DNA from: Paenibacillus turpanensis
Lineage (GTDB): Bacteria > Bacillota > Bacilli > Paenibacillales > YIM-B00363
Direction of reading: 5' to 3'
Length of the DNA: 64,000 nucleotides
Assembly: GCF_011421635.1 (NCBI RefSeq)
Contig: NZ_WTLI01000011.1
Span: 1-64,000 of the forward strand
Part shown: positions 9,049 through 17,862 of the stretch, one piece after another
How positions within the stretch are numbered: the first letter of the stretch is position 1
Layout of the letters: every line of letters starts with the position of its first letter
The notes under the pieces: generated by a model
Databases searched by the model: none
What the model was told of the DNA's origin: nothing
Seen by the model: only the letters and a program-made list of their open reading frames with translations
Position numbers and translations under genes: made by a program

Positions 9049-11337
9049 TTAGTCTACTCGTACCTCGATCGTATCGGTTCCGCTGAAGCGGCTGCCGTCG
9101 GTGAGCCGCCCGCTTACCGTGACCTCGAGTGTGCCGCTTGCACCAGTGAGAGCTTCATTCACTTTGCTGCGATCAAAGGTAACCACGGCGTTATGCTTTG
9201 AACCGCGCTCGCCGCGCGAATCGCGGTCATTTCCATGATCTTCGTCGTGCCGGCCTTTTGGAGCTTCGGCGGCAATGACGGAGCCGTATACGCTCATGGT
9301 TACGGAAGCTTCGTCAATGGAGGCTCCGATATTTCGGTCCAGCGAAACCCGAACAGTTAAGGGCTGTTTGCCTCCTCTATCCTTTAGTTTCACGTGATTT
9401 GGATGAACAGCGATTTTGGCCGGAACGGTGACGTAGATGTTCGGCTTGGCCGGAGCTGTCATGCCTTCTCCAAGATAATAGCTCGTGTGCGGCGGCTGAT
9501 TGTAGGAAACGTTCTGCCATGCAATCCCTAGCCGATACACCGGATCATGCATCAGGGTGGGCAAACGGTAATCGGTCAGGTGCGTCGTCGTAAAAATACG
9601 CAGTGCACTGCTGTCCGCCGTTCTCCAAATTGCTTCTTCTCTCCAATCGCCCAGCAAATCCGCCTGCAAGCTCGGATTGCCTTTCGTGTAGTTGTTGGAA
9701 CGCGTGTTTTCGGCTGTTAACAGGTTAACGGTTTGCTTCGTCTCATAATTCCACTTATCGATTTTGCCGATACCGTCCGGTGCATTCCAATTATGATCCA
9801 GCAGCTCGCGCAGCAGATCGCCATCCCACCAAATGCCGTGATTAATTGAAGAAGGAATTTCGTCGCCGATTTTTTCACCTTTGGCGTTAAATAAACCGAA
9901 CCCGCCGGATGCCCATACCTCTTCGCCAACATAATTCGGATCAATATCGGCGGACATGCCGCGGCCTGTGTCTTTGCCGGTGTACACTCCCCAGATTGTT
10001 TCGCCGCTGTCGGCATCACGGAATTCGAGACCGTACGGGGAGGTTTTTGATTCGTGAACCTGGAACACCTCCATGCCCGGACGAGCAGGGTCTAGATCAC
10101 CCAGGTGCATCGCATCGCCATGTCCCAGACCGGTAGTGTAGAGACCCGTTCCGTCGTGATCGATCGCGCAGGCGCCGTAAATGATTTCATCCTTCCCGTC
10201 GCCGTCGACATCAGCCACGCTGAGGTTATGATTGCCTTGGCCGGCATAGCCGCCGTTGCCCGGGTCGTTGCTGTCGAAGGTCCATACCTTCGTGAGCTGG
10301 CCGTCGCGCCAGTTATAGGCTGCCAGGACCGCGCGGGTGTAATATCCGCGTGCCATGATCAGGCTTGGCCGCTCGCCGTCCAAATATGCGACTGCTGCGA
10401 GGAAGCGGTCTACGCGGTTCCCGTAGCCATCGCCCCAATCGCTGACATTTCCGCGCGGCGGATCATAAGGCACGGTGGCCATTTCTGCGCCAGTCAGGCC
10501 GTTGAAAATGGTAAGGAACTCCGGCCCATCAAGCACGCGCCCTTGATCATTGCGGTAATCGGCATTGGCGTCGCCGATGACGCGGCCTGTTCCGTCGACC
10601 GTGCCGTCGGCAGTCTTCATCGCGACTTCGGCTTTGCCGTCGCCGTCCAGATCGTACACCATAAATTGGGTGTAATGCGCCCCTGCACGAATGTTGCGTC
10701 CAAGGTCGATACGCCACAGAAGTGTGCCGTCTAGCTTGTAGGTGTCGACATAGACCGGACCGGTAAAGCCGTTTCTGGAATTGTCCTGCGAGTTGGATGG
10801 ATCCCATTTCAGGATAAGCTCATATTGCCCGTCGCCGTCCACATCGCCAACACTTGCGTCGTTTGCGCTGTATGTATAAGGCGTTCCATCCGGGTTCACG
10901 CCGTCCGCAGGCTTCTGCAGCGGAACATCGAGATAAGGGTTAGCCCAAACTCCTGCGGAGGCGGCATCTCTTTGCTCGCGTCCGCCGATGACGGAACGGA
11001 CGGAATAGGTTCCGGAAGCGCTTCCTTTTTTATCGATAAAGTTGGTGCTTCCAGTAATAGGAGAGGAATTGATTTTTTTACCGTCACGGTAAAGGTTAAA
11101 TGCGATCTCCGACGGATCGGTTCCGAGCAAACGCCAGCTTACAAAAATCCCTTCATTCGTTCGTACAGCGACAACGCCCCGATCCAAATATTCCATTTGG
11201 CGGTTCATCTGGACTGCCTCCGTTTCGGCTGCGGCTGCTTGCTGCAAAGGCATCCCTAATACTGCGACCTGCATACAGCACAATAACGAAAGACCGGTTT
11301 TCCCTAGACGGGATTTTGTTTGTTTCCACATCTTCAT
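9049..11337 (-). CDS. yesW: Secreted rhamnogalacturonan lyase, PL11 family
   Basis: Polysaccharide lyase family 11 enzyme of 762 aa that cleaves the rhamnogalacturonan-I backbone of pectin outside the cell. A Sec signal peptide (basic start, hydrophobic core, QQAAAA site near residue 37) is followed by the PL11 beta-propeller with repeated calcium-binding DxDGDG loops (DVDGDGQYE, DLDGDGKAEV, DVDGDGKDEI) and the landmarks RNIRAGAHYTQF and GNHNLSVAD. Compared with B. subtilis YesW (about 620 aa), it carries an additional C-terminal module of roughly 110-130 residues joined through a charged, His/Asp/Arg-rich linker. AGGAGG lies 4 nt before the chosen ATG; an ATG two codons downstream is equally possible. 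Confidence 0.93.
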   Translation of the reverse strand: MKMWKQTKSRLGKTGLSLLCCMQVAVLGMPLQQAAAAETEAVQMNRQMEYLDRGVVAVRTNEGIFVSWRLLGTDPSEIAFNLYRDGKKINSSPITGSTNFIDKKGSASGTYSVRSVIGGREQRDAASAGVWANPYLDVPLQKPADGVNPDGTPYTYSANDASVGDVDGDGQYELILKWDPSNSQDNSRNGFTGPVYVDTYKLDGTLLWRIDLGRNIRAGAHYTQFMVYDLDGDGKAEVAMKTADGTVDGTGRVIGDANADYRNDQGRVLDGPEFLTIFNGLTGAEMATVPYDPPRGNVSDWGDGYGNRVDRFLAAVAYLDGERPSLIMARGYYTRAVLAAYNWRDGQLTKVWTFDSNDPGNGGYAGQGNHNLSVADVDGDGKDEIIYGACAIDHDGTGLYTTGLGHGDAMHLGDLDPARPGMEVFQVHESKTSPYGLEFRDADSGETIWGVYTGKDTGRGMSADIDPNYVGEEVWASGGFGLFNAKGEKIGDEIPSSINHGIWWDGDLLRELLDHNWNAPDGIGKIDKWNYETKQTVNLLTAENTRSNNYTKGNPSLQADLLGDWREEAIWRTADSSALRIFTTTHLTDYRLPTLMHDPVYRLGIAWQNVSYNQPPHTSYYLGEGMTAPAKPNIYVTVPAKIAVHPNHVKLKDRGGKQPLTVRVSLDRNIGASIDEASVTMSVYGSVIAAEAPKGRHDEDHGNDRDSRGERGSKHNAVVTFDRSKVNEALTGASGTLEVTVSGRLTDGSRFSGTDTIEVRVD

Positions 11338-11661
11338 CAAACCTCCTCGTATGAATTAGTGACCGCGTTTAAGGGTTGGACCCTCCGCGGCTCGGCTCTT
11401 TCACGGTAAAGGATAGTGCGCGTTCCCGGCAATCGGATATTTTCGCTCAAGTTGGATTCTTTTGATTGCAAAAAAGTGAAAGGCGCAGCAAAAAAGTCTA
11501 ACATCTGGATACACGCGGAAAGTGTGGAAGGGGAGCTTTGCAAGAATGTGTCATTGTTGGGAAGGATGCACTTCGTTACGATACAAGATACGAGTACAGT
11601 TATCATTTTAACTGGAGAATGAGCATCTCATTATGAAATGAACAAGAGGGAGGACAAAAGC
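11338..11661. other. Divergent regulatory region of the rhamnogalacturonan locus
   Basis: A 324-bp gap between the divergent PL11 lyase gene and the FG-GAP/GH105 unit. It has no convincing coding sequence. Its clearest content is a 10-bp direct repeat with a 20-bp period, listed separately. A small inverted repeat AGGGT/ACCCT lies near the lyase start. No obvious catabolite-response element was found by eye. Confidence 0.7.
11468..11497 (+). promoter_or_regulatory. Direct-repeat operator, copy 1
   Basis: Two identical copies of GCAAAAAAGT start exactly 20 bp apart. Tandem sites on one helix face about two turns apart are the usual binding pattern of AraC-type activators. A near match with the same period lies upstream of the ABC importer operon in the same locus. 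Confidence 0.6.
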
Positions 11662-12927
11662 ATGCCGGTTACACCGATACAGCCGGCCCTTCTCGGCAAA
11701 ATCGATATTAGCCGGGCGGGACCGCGAAGCAAGATGCTCCTTGGGGATATAAATGGCGACGGGAAAATGGAAATGGTGATGGTGCAGGCGGACGATCGGC
11801 AGGATGTTCGGTATATCCCGCATCAGGTTCAGTGTATTACCGCCTTTGATCTATCCGGGGAGCTCCTTTGGCAAAATGGGACTCCGAGCGAGACGGCGGG
11901 AGGTCCGGGCTCGGATTATCCTGCACAAATTTACGATTGGAACGGTGACGGGCAGCTGGAGGTGCTGTGCGTTATGGATAACCGCTTTCGTATTTTGAGC
12001 GGTCAAGACGGGACGGAGCTTGCCTCGTATGAGCTGCCTTCGACGGAAGCGCATGACTGCATTATTATTGCCAATCTATCCGGGGCGGACCGGGCGTCGG
12101 ATGTCATTTTGAAGGACCGGTACCACAACATGTGGGCGCTGGACAACCAGTTTCAGCTGCTTTGGTCGTACACGGGAAACCCGGGACATTTTCCATGGGC
12201 GTACGATTTGGATGGCGATGGCCGTGACGAGGTGATGGCCGGATACGATCTGCTCGATAGCACGGGCAGGAAGCTATGGTCGTGCAGTGAGCTTGAAGAT
12301 CATGCCGACTGCGTCTGGGTAGGAGATGTAAATGGGGACGGTCAGCCGGAGCTGGTGATCGGCGGAAGTGTAACGGTGATGTACGACCGCACCGGCAGGG
12401 AGCTGTGGCGCTATGAAGGCTCTATCGAATCGCAGCATGTTGCGCTAGGCAAGTTTCGCAAAGATCTTCCCGGCTTGCAGGTCGCCGGGTTGGATCGGAT
12501 TGTACGCGGCGATGCCAATAATGCAAAGGGGCGCGACGCCTTGTTTTTGCTGGACTGCGAAGGCAAGGAGGTGTGGAAGGAAGCTCGTACGACGGACGGA
12601 TGGCTTACCATTATTGAAACGTTGAGCGGCTGGGATGACAGCGGCTTGGATTATATTATGGCCTACCGCAGAGGCGGGGGGCTGCCCCCGACACTGGTTG
12701 ACGGGGAAATGAACGCGGTTGTGCAGTTTCCTGCGGAAGGTTACGTTGTCCACGCGGATTTGCTCGGGACGGGTCGAGAGCAGGTCATCATCTATGGGGA
12801 AGGAAGCGCATCGATCTTTTCAGCGGTGCATATGAGTTTACAGGGGAATGGGACGGCACTCGGGCCGCTGCCGCAGATTAAACGGCTGTACAGCTCGACG
12901 TTGTATCCGGGAGGACAATTGGAATAG
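11662..12927 (+). CDS. Cytoplasmic FG-GAP repeat protein, PL11-related
   Basis: Protein of 421 aa built of FG-GAP/VCBS-like beta-propeller blades with calcium-loop motifs (DINGDGKMEM, DWNGDGQLEV, DLDGDGRDEV, DVNGDGQPEL), resembling the propeller of PL11 lyases. It has no signal peptide, so it probably acts in the cytosol, unlike the neighbouring lyase. It ends 19 bp before the GH105 gene and is likely co-transcribed, which suggests work on imported oligosaccharides, either enzymatic or binding. Function is inferred only from context. The ATG chosen has AGAGGGAGG 7 nt upstream. Confidence 0.8.
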   Translation: MPVTPIQPALLGKIDISRAGPRSKMLLGDINGDGKMEMVMVQADDRQDVRYIPHQVQCITAFDLSGELLWQNGTPSETAGGPGSDYPAQIYDWNGDGQLEVLCVMDNRFRILSGQDGTELASYELPSTEAHDCIIIANLSGADRASDVILKDRYHNMWALDNQFQLLWSYTGNPGHFPWAYDLDGDGRDEVMAGYDLLDSTGRKLWSCSELEDHADCVWVGDVNGDGQPELVIGGSVTVMYDRTGRELWRYEGSIESQHVALGKFRKDLPGLQVAGLDRIVRGDANNAKGRDALFLLDCEGKEVWKEARTTDGWLTIIETLSGWDDSGLDYIMAYRRGGGLPPTLVDGEMNAVVQFPAEGYVVHADLLGTGREQVIIYGEGSASIFSAVHMSLQGNGTALGPLPQIKRLYSSTLYPGGQLE

Positions 12928-12946
12928 ATATGGGAGGGAATTGAAG

Positions 12947-15184
12947 ATGAGCTATATTCAACCCAAGCAATCGATGGCCGCCAGGTGGGCGGGAAACACC
13001 GATGAAACGCTGCGAACCATTGCCAATCGCTTCGTAGGCGTTCATCCCAAGCATCCGCCGGTGCTGCGGACGTCGAGCAGAGCGGGCTTTATACGCGGGG
13101 AGGATTATCGCTACGAAATGAATCTGGGCCAGCGCTTCGAAGAACTGCTGCCGGGAAGTTACGTTTATGTGTGGTCAAAGCTGTGGCAGGACAAGGATGG
13201 AGAGCTTCCCTTCAGCGTTAGCTGCTACAGCCCTGTTCGTGTGTATATTAATGGGATTGTACAGTTTGAATCGAATTTGAACGATGATGTGTTTCCTGAG
13301 CGGAAAACGGGCTTTCGAGGCAAGCTGTTACAGGGATATAACGATATTATGCTTGAATTTACGGCGGTAGGCACCGGCTGCGGCGGCCGCTTCGGAACGG
13401 GCTCCGTCAAAGGGGCACCGCTGCATTTCCTCTGTCCGACGCGGGAGCGGGAAGGGCAGGAGGGCTGGATTTACAGCGAGCCGCAGAAGAAGCGATGGGA
13501 GCAGCTTCCTGTAGGGGAGCAGTCGGAATCAGAGCTGGCGGAAGGGACGGGCAGCAGATGGTACCCGGAGCGCCATTGGACACCGAAAGAGCTCGAGAAG
13601 GGCGTATTCGGCCGGATTTTTGGCGGCGAGGGTCCTGAGCAGGGGCTGCTAGCGGGCTCCATTGGTTTCGCTTGGTCCACGCTGGTCAATCCAATGCCTA
13701 GGGAAGCCGTTCTTTCCTTGAAAGGGAACTATTGCGGACCCTTTACCTTGCTGGTCGATGGAAAGCCTATGCATCGGGAGCGGCAGGCTGCCGGCCAATT
13801 TGAGCTCAGCCTTAAACTGGGGTACGGCGCGCATGACGTGCTGATCCGTTCCGAATGCGCTTCCACCAGTGAATGGGGGATTACCTTCGAGCCCTTGGAC
13901 GCGAAGCTGTCCATCCAATGGGCGCAGCCTCGACCGGTGGAAGGGCTAGCGGATCAATGGCTGTACCTTGGACCGTTTCAGGCCGGCAGTGCGCCGGAGT
14001 CGTCAGCCCTTCATCGGATCGATACGGTCTACGGGGAAGGCGAGGAGCAGACCTACTGGCGTGCGGATTTGCCGGAAACATGGGTGCGTCCGTTTTTGGA
14101 AAATCCGATGTTTGGACGGTGGAATTATCCGCTTGGCGTTACGCTGTACGGCATACTGCAAACCGGGCTTGAGCTGAAAAGCCCGGATTTGACTGAGTAC
14201 GTGCTTGCGCATATCGAGCAGTGTACGCGTTTTAACCGCTATGCATTATGGGATCTATCGCAGTACGGTGCTCCCGGCTTGAACCACCAGCTGGCGCTGA
14301 TCGACAGCCTGGACGACTGCGGATCGTTCGGGGCGACTATGCTTCGAGCGGATCGGGTACGGCCGCTAGAGGGAACAGGTGAGGCGGCGGATCGCATCGC
14401 CGACTACATTACGAGGGAGCAGGATCGACTGCCGGACGGAGCGCTGTACCGGGTACGCGGCACCACTGATTTTATGAAGGATACGATGTGGTGTGACGAT
14501 CTATATATGAGCACGCCGTTTCTTTGCCAATATTACGAGCGGACGGGTGATCCGAAGTACGTAAACGATGCGGCGCAGCAATTTATGCTGTACAGATCCT
14601 ACTTGTTTATGCCTGATCAACAAATCATGCATCATGTGTACGATTTGAAATTTGGCAGAGGAAACGGGGTGCCGTGGGGAAGGGGCAATGGCTGGGTATT
14701 GTTCTCCCTCACGGAGCTGCTGGCCGTGCTGCCTGAAGAGCATGAGCGAAGGGAAGAGCTGCTTGCCTTTTTCCGTGAGCTGTGTGTCGGGTATTTACGT
14801 TTACAAGGGGATAATGGCCTTTGGCATCAAGTGCTGACCGATCCCGAATCGTACGAGGAGGCCTCGTGCACATCCATGTTCATCTATGCATTTGCAAGGG
14901 GCATTCGCTTTGGCTGGCTTCAAGAGCAGGCCCCATACGTGCAGGCGGTTAACCGTGCATGGGATGCGCTCACCCGCAGATGCCTGGATCAATTCGGCAA
15001 TGTGTACGGTGTCTGCCGCGGCTCTGGCTATTCCCACAACGCAGATTATTATAAGCATCAGCTGGGCTGGCTGCTGAATGATACCCATGGAATTGGCATC
15101 GTGCTTCTTGCCGGAATCGAAAAACGAAAGCTCGATACGTACTTAACGTCCATTGGGGTGAGCCATGTAACCGTGGTACATTGA
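12947..15184 (+). CDS. Unsaturated rhamnogalacturonyl hydrolase-like, GH105 with N-terminal extension
   Basis: Protein of 745 aa. The C-terminal half (about residues 375-745) is a GH88/GH105-type six-hairpin fold with the conserved MWCDDLYMS near residue 513, and GVPWGRGNGWVLF and GLWHQVL blocks, as in B. subtilis YteR/YesR. These enzymes remove the unsaturated galacturonyl residue from lyase products. The N-terminal 370 residues appear beta-rich and unlike the standalone enzymes of about 370 aa. There is no signal peptide, so it acts on imported oligosaccharides. The start is set by GGGAGGG about 9 nt upstream, with the frame otherwise extending into the preceding gene. Confidence 0.88.
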   Translation: MSYIQPKQSMAARWAGNTDETLRTIANRFVGVHPKHPPVLRTSSRAGFIRGEDYRYEMNLGQRFEELLPGSYVYVWSKLWQDKDGELPFSVSCYSPVRVYINGIVQFESNLNDDVFPERKTGFRGKLLQGYNDIMLEFTAVGTGCGGRFGTGSVKGAPLHFLCPTREREGQEGWIYSEPQKKRWEQLPVGEQSESELAEGTGSRWYPERHWTPKELEKGVFGRIFGGEGPEQGLLAGSIGFAWSTLVNPMPREAVLSLKGNYCGPFTLLVDGKPMHRERQAAGQFELSLKLGYGAHDVLIRSECASTSEWGITFEPLDAKLSIQWAQPRPVEGLADQWLYLGPFQAGSAPESSALHRIDTVYGEGEEQTYWRADLPETWVRPFLENPMFGRWNYPLGVTLYGILQTGLELKSPDLTEYVLAHIEQCTRFNRYALWDLSQYGAPGLNHQLALIDSLDDCGSFGATMLRADRVRPLEGTGEAADRIADYITREQDRLPDGALYRVRGTTDFMKDTMWCDDLYMSTPFLCQYYERTGDPKYVNDAAQQFMLYRSYLFMPDQQIMHHVYDLKFGRGNGVPWGRGNGWVLFSLTELLAVLPEEHERREELLAFFRELCVGYLRLQGDNGLWHQVLTDPESYEEASCTSMFIYAFARGIRFGWLQEQAPYVQAVNRAWDALTRRCLDQFGNVYGVCRGSGYSHNADYYKHQLGWLLNDTHGIGIVLLAGIEKRKLDTYLTSIGVSHVTVVH

Positions 15185-15204
15185 TTTTGTAACTGAAAAA
15201 ACAA

Positions 15205-15239
15205 CCCTCCCCGTAAACTGGATTTCGGGGAGGGTTTTT
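15205..15239 (+). terminator. Terminator of FG-GAP/GH105 unit
   Basis: A 9-bp stem CCCTCCCCG/CGGGGAGGG is followed by TTTTT, 20 bp after the GH105 stop codon. Confidence 0.9.
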
Positions 15240-15337
15240 GCTAAAAACAAGGAATTTTAACGTTTTATCACTGTTTTTTATACAGTCAACTTATTCCGGT
15301 TTGAATAAAGTTAAGGCAAGGGAGGCGAGATCGCGTA

Positions 15338-17704
15338 ATGAAGGAATCTTTGTTCACCGTTTGGAAGCGGCTATGGGCCGGGAATCGCAAAAGCAAAGGC
15401 ACTTTCTATCGGAAAACGTTAATTCTCATTTTGTTCATTACCTCCATTCCCGGTCTAATTACCGGCCTGCTTATTTACGGCTTTGCAGCGGAACGAATTG
15501 ACCATGAGCTGGTGCAGCTCCATAAAAATCAAATTGCCCGAAGAGCCGAGACACTGAATCAACAGCTGAGTAATTTAGAGCTGACCATTTCACATTGGGC
15601 ATATGACCCGAAATTTGATTTTGGCCTGGCAGAAATCGATTTTTACCGGGACTTTCATATTACTCGCGATATTACGAGAACCTTGCTTATTATGGAGGGC
15701 TCTATGCCTCTAACCGGAAAGCTTGAATTTTATGTAAATGGGACGCTCCCGGCCTTATTTAATCCGAATTTTCACTTGATGTCACCCGATTCTCAGGAGT
15801 GGAGCGGCTTTCAGGATATGCTGAGGGATGGGGCGCCGGTCTATTGGACCCTGCTGCCGTCGAAGACCGGGGGTTCCGGGGATCTTGAGCTGGTGCTCGT
15901 TCATGAAATGCCGGGGGGAACGATGGAGCCCTTTGGTTTACTTCTGACACGATTGGATGATGAAAAGGTAACGAGTTTGTTGAAAGCGCTAACACCGTAT
16001 GAAGAGGGAGAAGCATTTCTTATGCGTTCGGACGGGACGATGCTGGCAGCGACCCATTCGCAGGAGCGGTCGGTGCTGCTGCAGCAACAGCTGCGGGAAG
16101 AAATCGGCAAGAAGGGGAAGGGGTCATTTTCTTTTCTATGGGAATGGGAAGGGCACACCTATTCGGTATCGTACGGCCAGTTTGAGCGGATCGGCAGCGA
16201 ATGGATCTATGTATCCGCAGCGCCGATCAGTGCCATTACGAAGCCAGTTGTTTTTCTATCGAAGATTGTTGTGGGATTAAGCGCCGCAAGTATGCTGCTG
16301 GCCTGCCTGCTTTCTTGGTTTGCTTCAAGAAAGCTGTACTCCCCGCTGCAGCGCCTGCTCCGGGTGCTCGATGGAGGCGGTGGATCAAGCGAAGCCGGGG
16401 GAGACGTGCAGGATGAATTTGCAAGAATTGAGCGTAGATGGCGGCAGCTGTCGCTCAAAAGCCTGGATTTGCAGCTGGAGCTGGAGCGGCAAATTCCACA
16501 GGTGAAGCAGGGCTTTTTGTATCAGCTGGTCCAAGGGTATCTCGTTTCGTATTCCGAAAACGAGCTGTTGAAACGGATGAAGCAGCTCGGGCTGCCGGCG
16601 GAGGATCGCCGGTTTCATGTGATGTATATTCAGCTTAACGGGATGACGAAGGCAAGTATGAGCGGGAGATATGGTCAAAGGGACGAAGGGCTCGTTACTT
16701 TCGCTGCGACGAATATTATTGAAGAGCTTTGCAGTACGCGGCTTCCGGACAGTCCTGTGATCAATTTTCATGATTTATCCGTATGCGTCCTTTACGGTGC
16801 CCAGGCTCAAGAGGCCGAAGTCCAAACGAAGCAGAAGCTGTCCGTGCTTGGCGATGAGATCATCCATTCCGTCAGCAAAGTGCTTAAGCTTTCCGTTACG
16901 GTTTCGATAGGCGGGGCTTCGGTATCGGTGAAGGATGTGCCCGGACTGTTAGAGGAGGCCAAAATGGCTGTCAGCTTCCGCAGTTGGGAGGAGGCCAATC
17001 AAATTGTAGATGCATCCCTTCTTCGAGGAGAGGAAGAGGGTGGAAGATTCCAATACCCGTTTGCGGTGGAAAGGGAAGTCGTGCAGGCCATGCGTACGGG
17101 CAGGCTGGAAGAAGCAGAGGAGAAGCTGCAGGCCTTTCTTGGGGAGCTCACTTTTGGCGGGGCTAAAGAAATGGATGTGCAGCAAGGGGTTATGAATTTG
17201 CTGGGAAGCCTTGAACATGCCATGATGCAGTCCGGCTTTAGTCCGAATCAGCTGCTGGGACCGTCAACCCGGTATGAGCAATTGAGCTCCCTCCGCGAAC
17301 CGGACGCGATTCAGCGGTGGTTTGCGGATCATGTCATCGCTCCATTTATTCGAGAAATGGAATGCCGTTCCGACTATAAGCTGAAACGAATGATTGAACA
17401 GGCGATGGCGTATCTGGAGCTCCATTATATGCGGGATGTGTCGCTTGACGATTGCGCGGAGCATTGCGGAACGAACGCCTTTTTGCTGAGCCGGTCCTTT
17501 AAGCAGGTGTCGGGTAAAAATTTTATTGATTACATTACGGACTTGCGAATGAACAAAGCAAAGGAGCTGCTTCGCGACTCGCAGCAAAAAATTAACGAAA
17601 TCGCCGAGCAGGTCGGCTATCAGCATAGTTACTTTAATCGGCTGTTTAAACGATATGAAGGGTTAACGCCAAGCCAATACCGGGAAACGGTTCGCAGGAT
17701 GTAA
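15338..17704 (+). CDS. Membrane-bound AraC-family regulator (YesS/YtdP-like)
   Basis: Regulator of 788 aa with a membrane helix near residues 25-46, an extracellular sensor of about 250 residues, a second helix near 305-328, a cytoplasmic linker region and a C-terminal AraC HTH pair (about 688-788, with NEIAEQVGYQHSYFNRLFKRYEGLTPSQYR). This is the layout of B. subtilis YesS and YtdP, which act beside pectin/rhamnogalacturonan transporters. It probably senses oligosaccharide or the binding protein outside the cell and activates the flanking genes through the direct-repeat sites. The nearest SD-like run, GGGAGGCGAG, is rather far (8-14 nt) from the ATG. Confidence 0.9.
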   Translation: MKESLFTVWKRLWAGNRKSKGTFYRKTLILILFITSIPGLITGLLIYGFAAERIDHELVQLHKNQIARRAETLNQQLSNLELTISHWAYDPKFDFGLAEIDFYRDFHITRDITRTLLIMEGSMPLTGKLEFYVNGTLPALFNPNFHLMSPDSQEWSGFQDMLRDGAPVYWTLLPSKTGGSGDLELVLVHEMPGGTMEPFGLLLTRLDDEKVTSLLKALTPYEEGEAFLMRSDGTMLAATHSQERSVLLQQQLREEIGKKGKGSFSFLWEWEGHTYSVSYGQFERIGSEWIYVSAAPISAITKPVVFLSKIVVGLSAASMLLACLLSWFASRKLYSPLQRLLRVLDGGGGSSEAGGDVQDEFARIERRWRQLSLKSLDLQLELERQIPQVKQGFLYQLVQGYLVSYSENELLKRMKQLGLPAEDRRFHVMYIQLNGMTKASMSGRYGQRDEGLVTFAATNIIEELCSTRLPDSPVINFHDLSVCVLYGAQAQEAEVQTKQKLSVLGDEIIHSVSKVLKLSVTVSIGGASVSVKDVPGLLEEAKMAVSFRSWEEANQIVDASLLRGEEEGGRFQYPFAVEREVVQAMRTGRLEEAEEKLQAFLGELTFGGAKEMDVQQGVMNLLGSLEHAMMQSGFSPNQLLGPSTRYEQLSSLREPDAIQRWFADHVIAPFIREMECRSDYKLKRMIEQAMAYLELHYMRDVSLDDCAEHCGTNAFLLSRSFKQVSGKNFIDYITDLRMNKAKELLRDSQQKINEIAEQVGYQHSYFNRLFKRYEGLTPSQYRETVRRM

Positions 17705-17724
17705 GCCGCGCCGGGCTAGGCACA

Positions 17725-17754
17725 GCAACATAGTCAAAATTGCCGCAAAAAAGG
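17725..17754 (+). promoter_or_regulatory. Direct-repeat operator, copy 2
   Basis: GCAACATAGT and GCAAAAAAGG begin 20 bp apart, matching the 11468-11497 repeat at 8/10 and 9/10 positions with the identical period. A weak -10-like TAGTGT follows about 10 bp later, placing the second repeat over the -35 region, as for a class-II activator site. Confidence 0.5.
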
Positions 17755-17862
17755 ATCAGATCTTAGTGTAAGCGCAATCAAGAATGTCTTATTGAAGGAA
17801 AGCCAGGTGGACACCAGAATGAGAGCAGTACGAAATCGAAGTAAAAGAAAGGGGTGGAAACG

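Noticed and set aside
10105..10734. 209-aa plus-strand frame over the PL11 lyase gene
   Set aside because: Antisense to the calcium-loop repeats of PL11; repetitive codons keep it open by chance.
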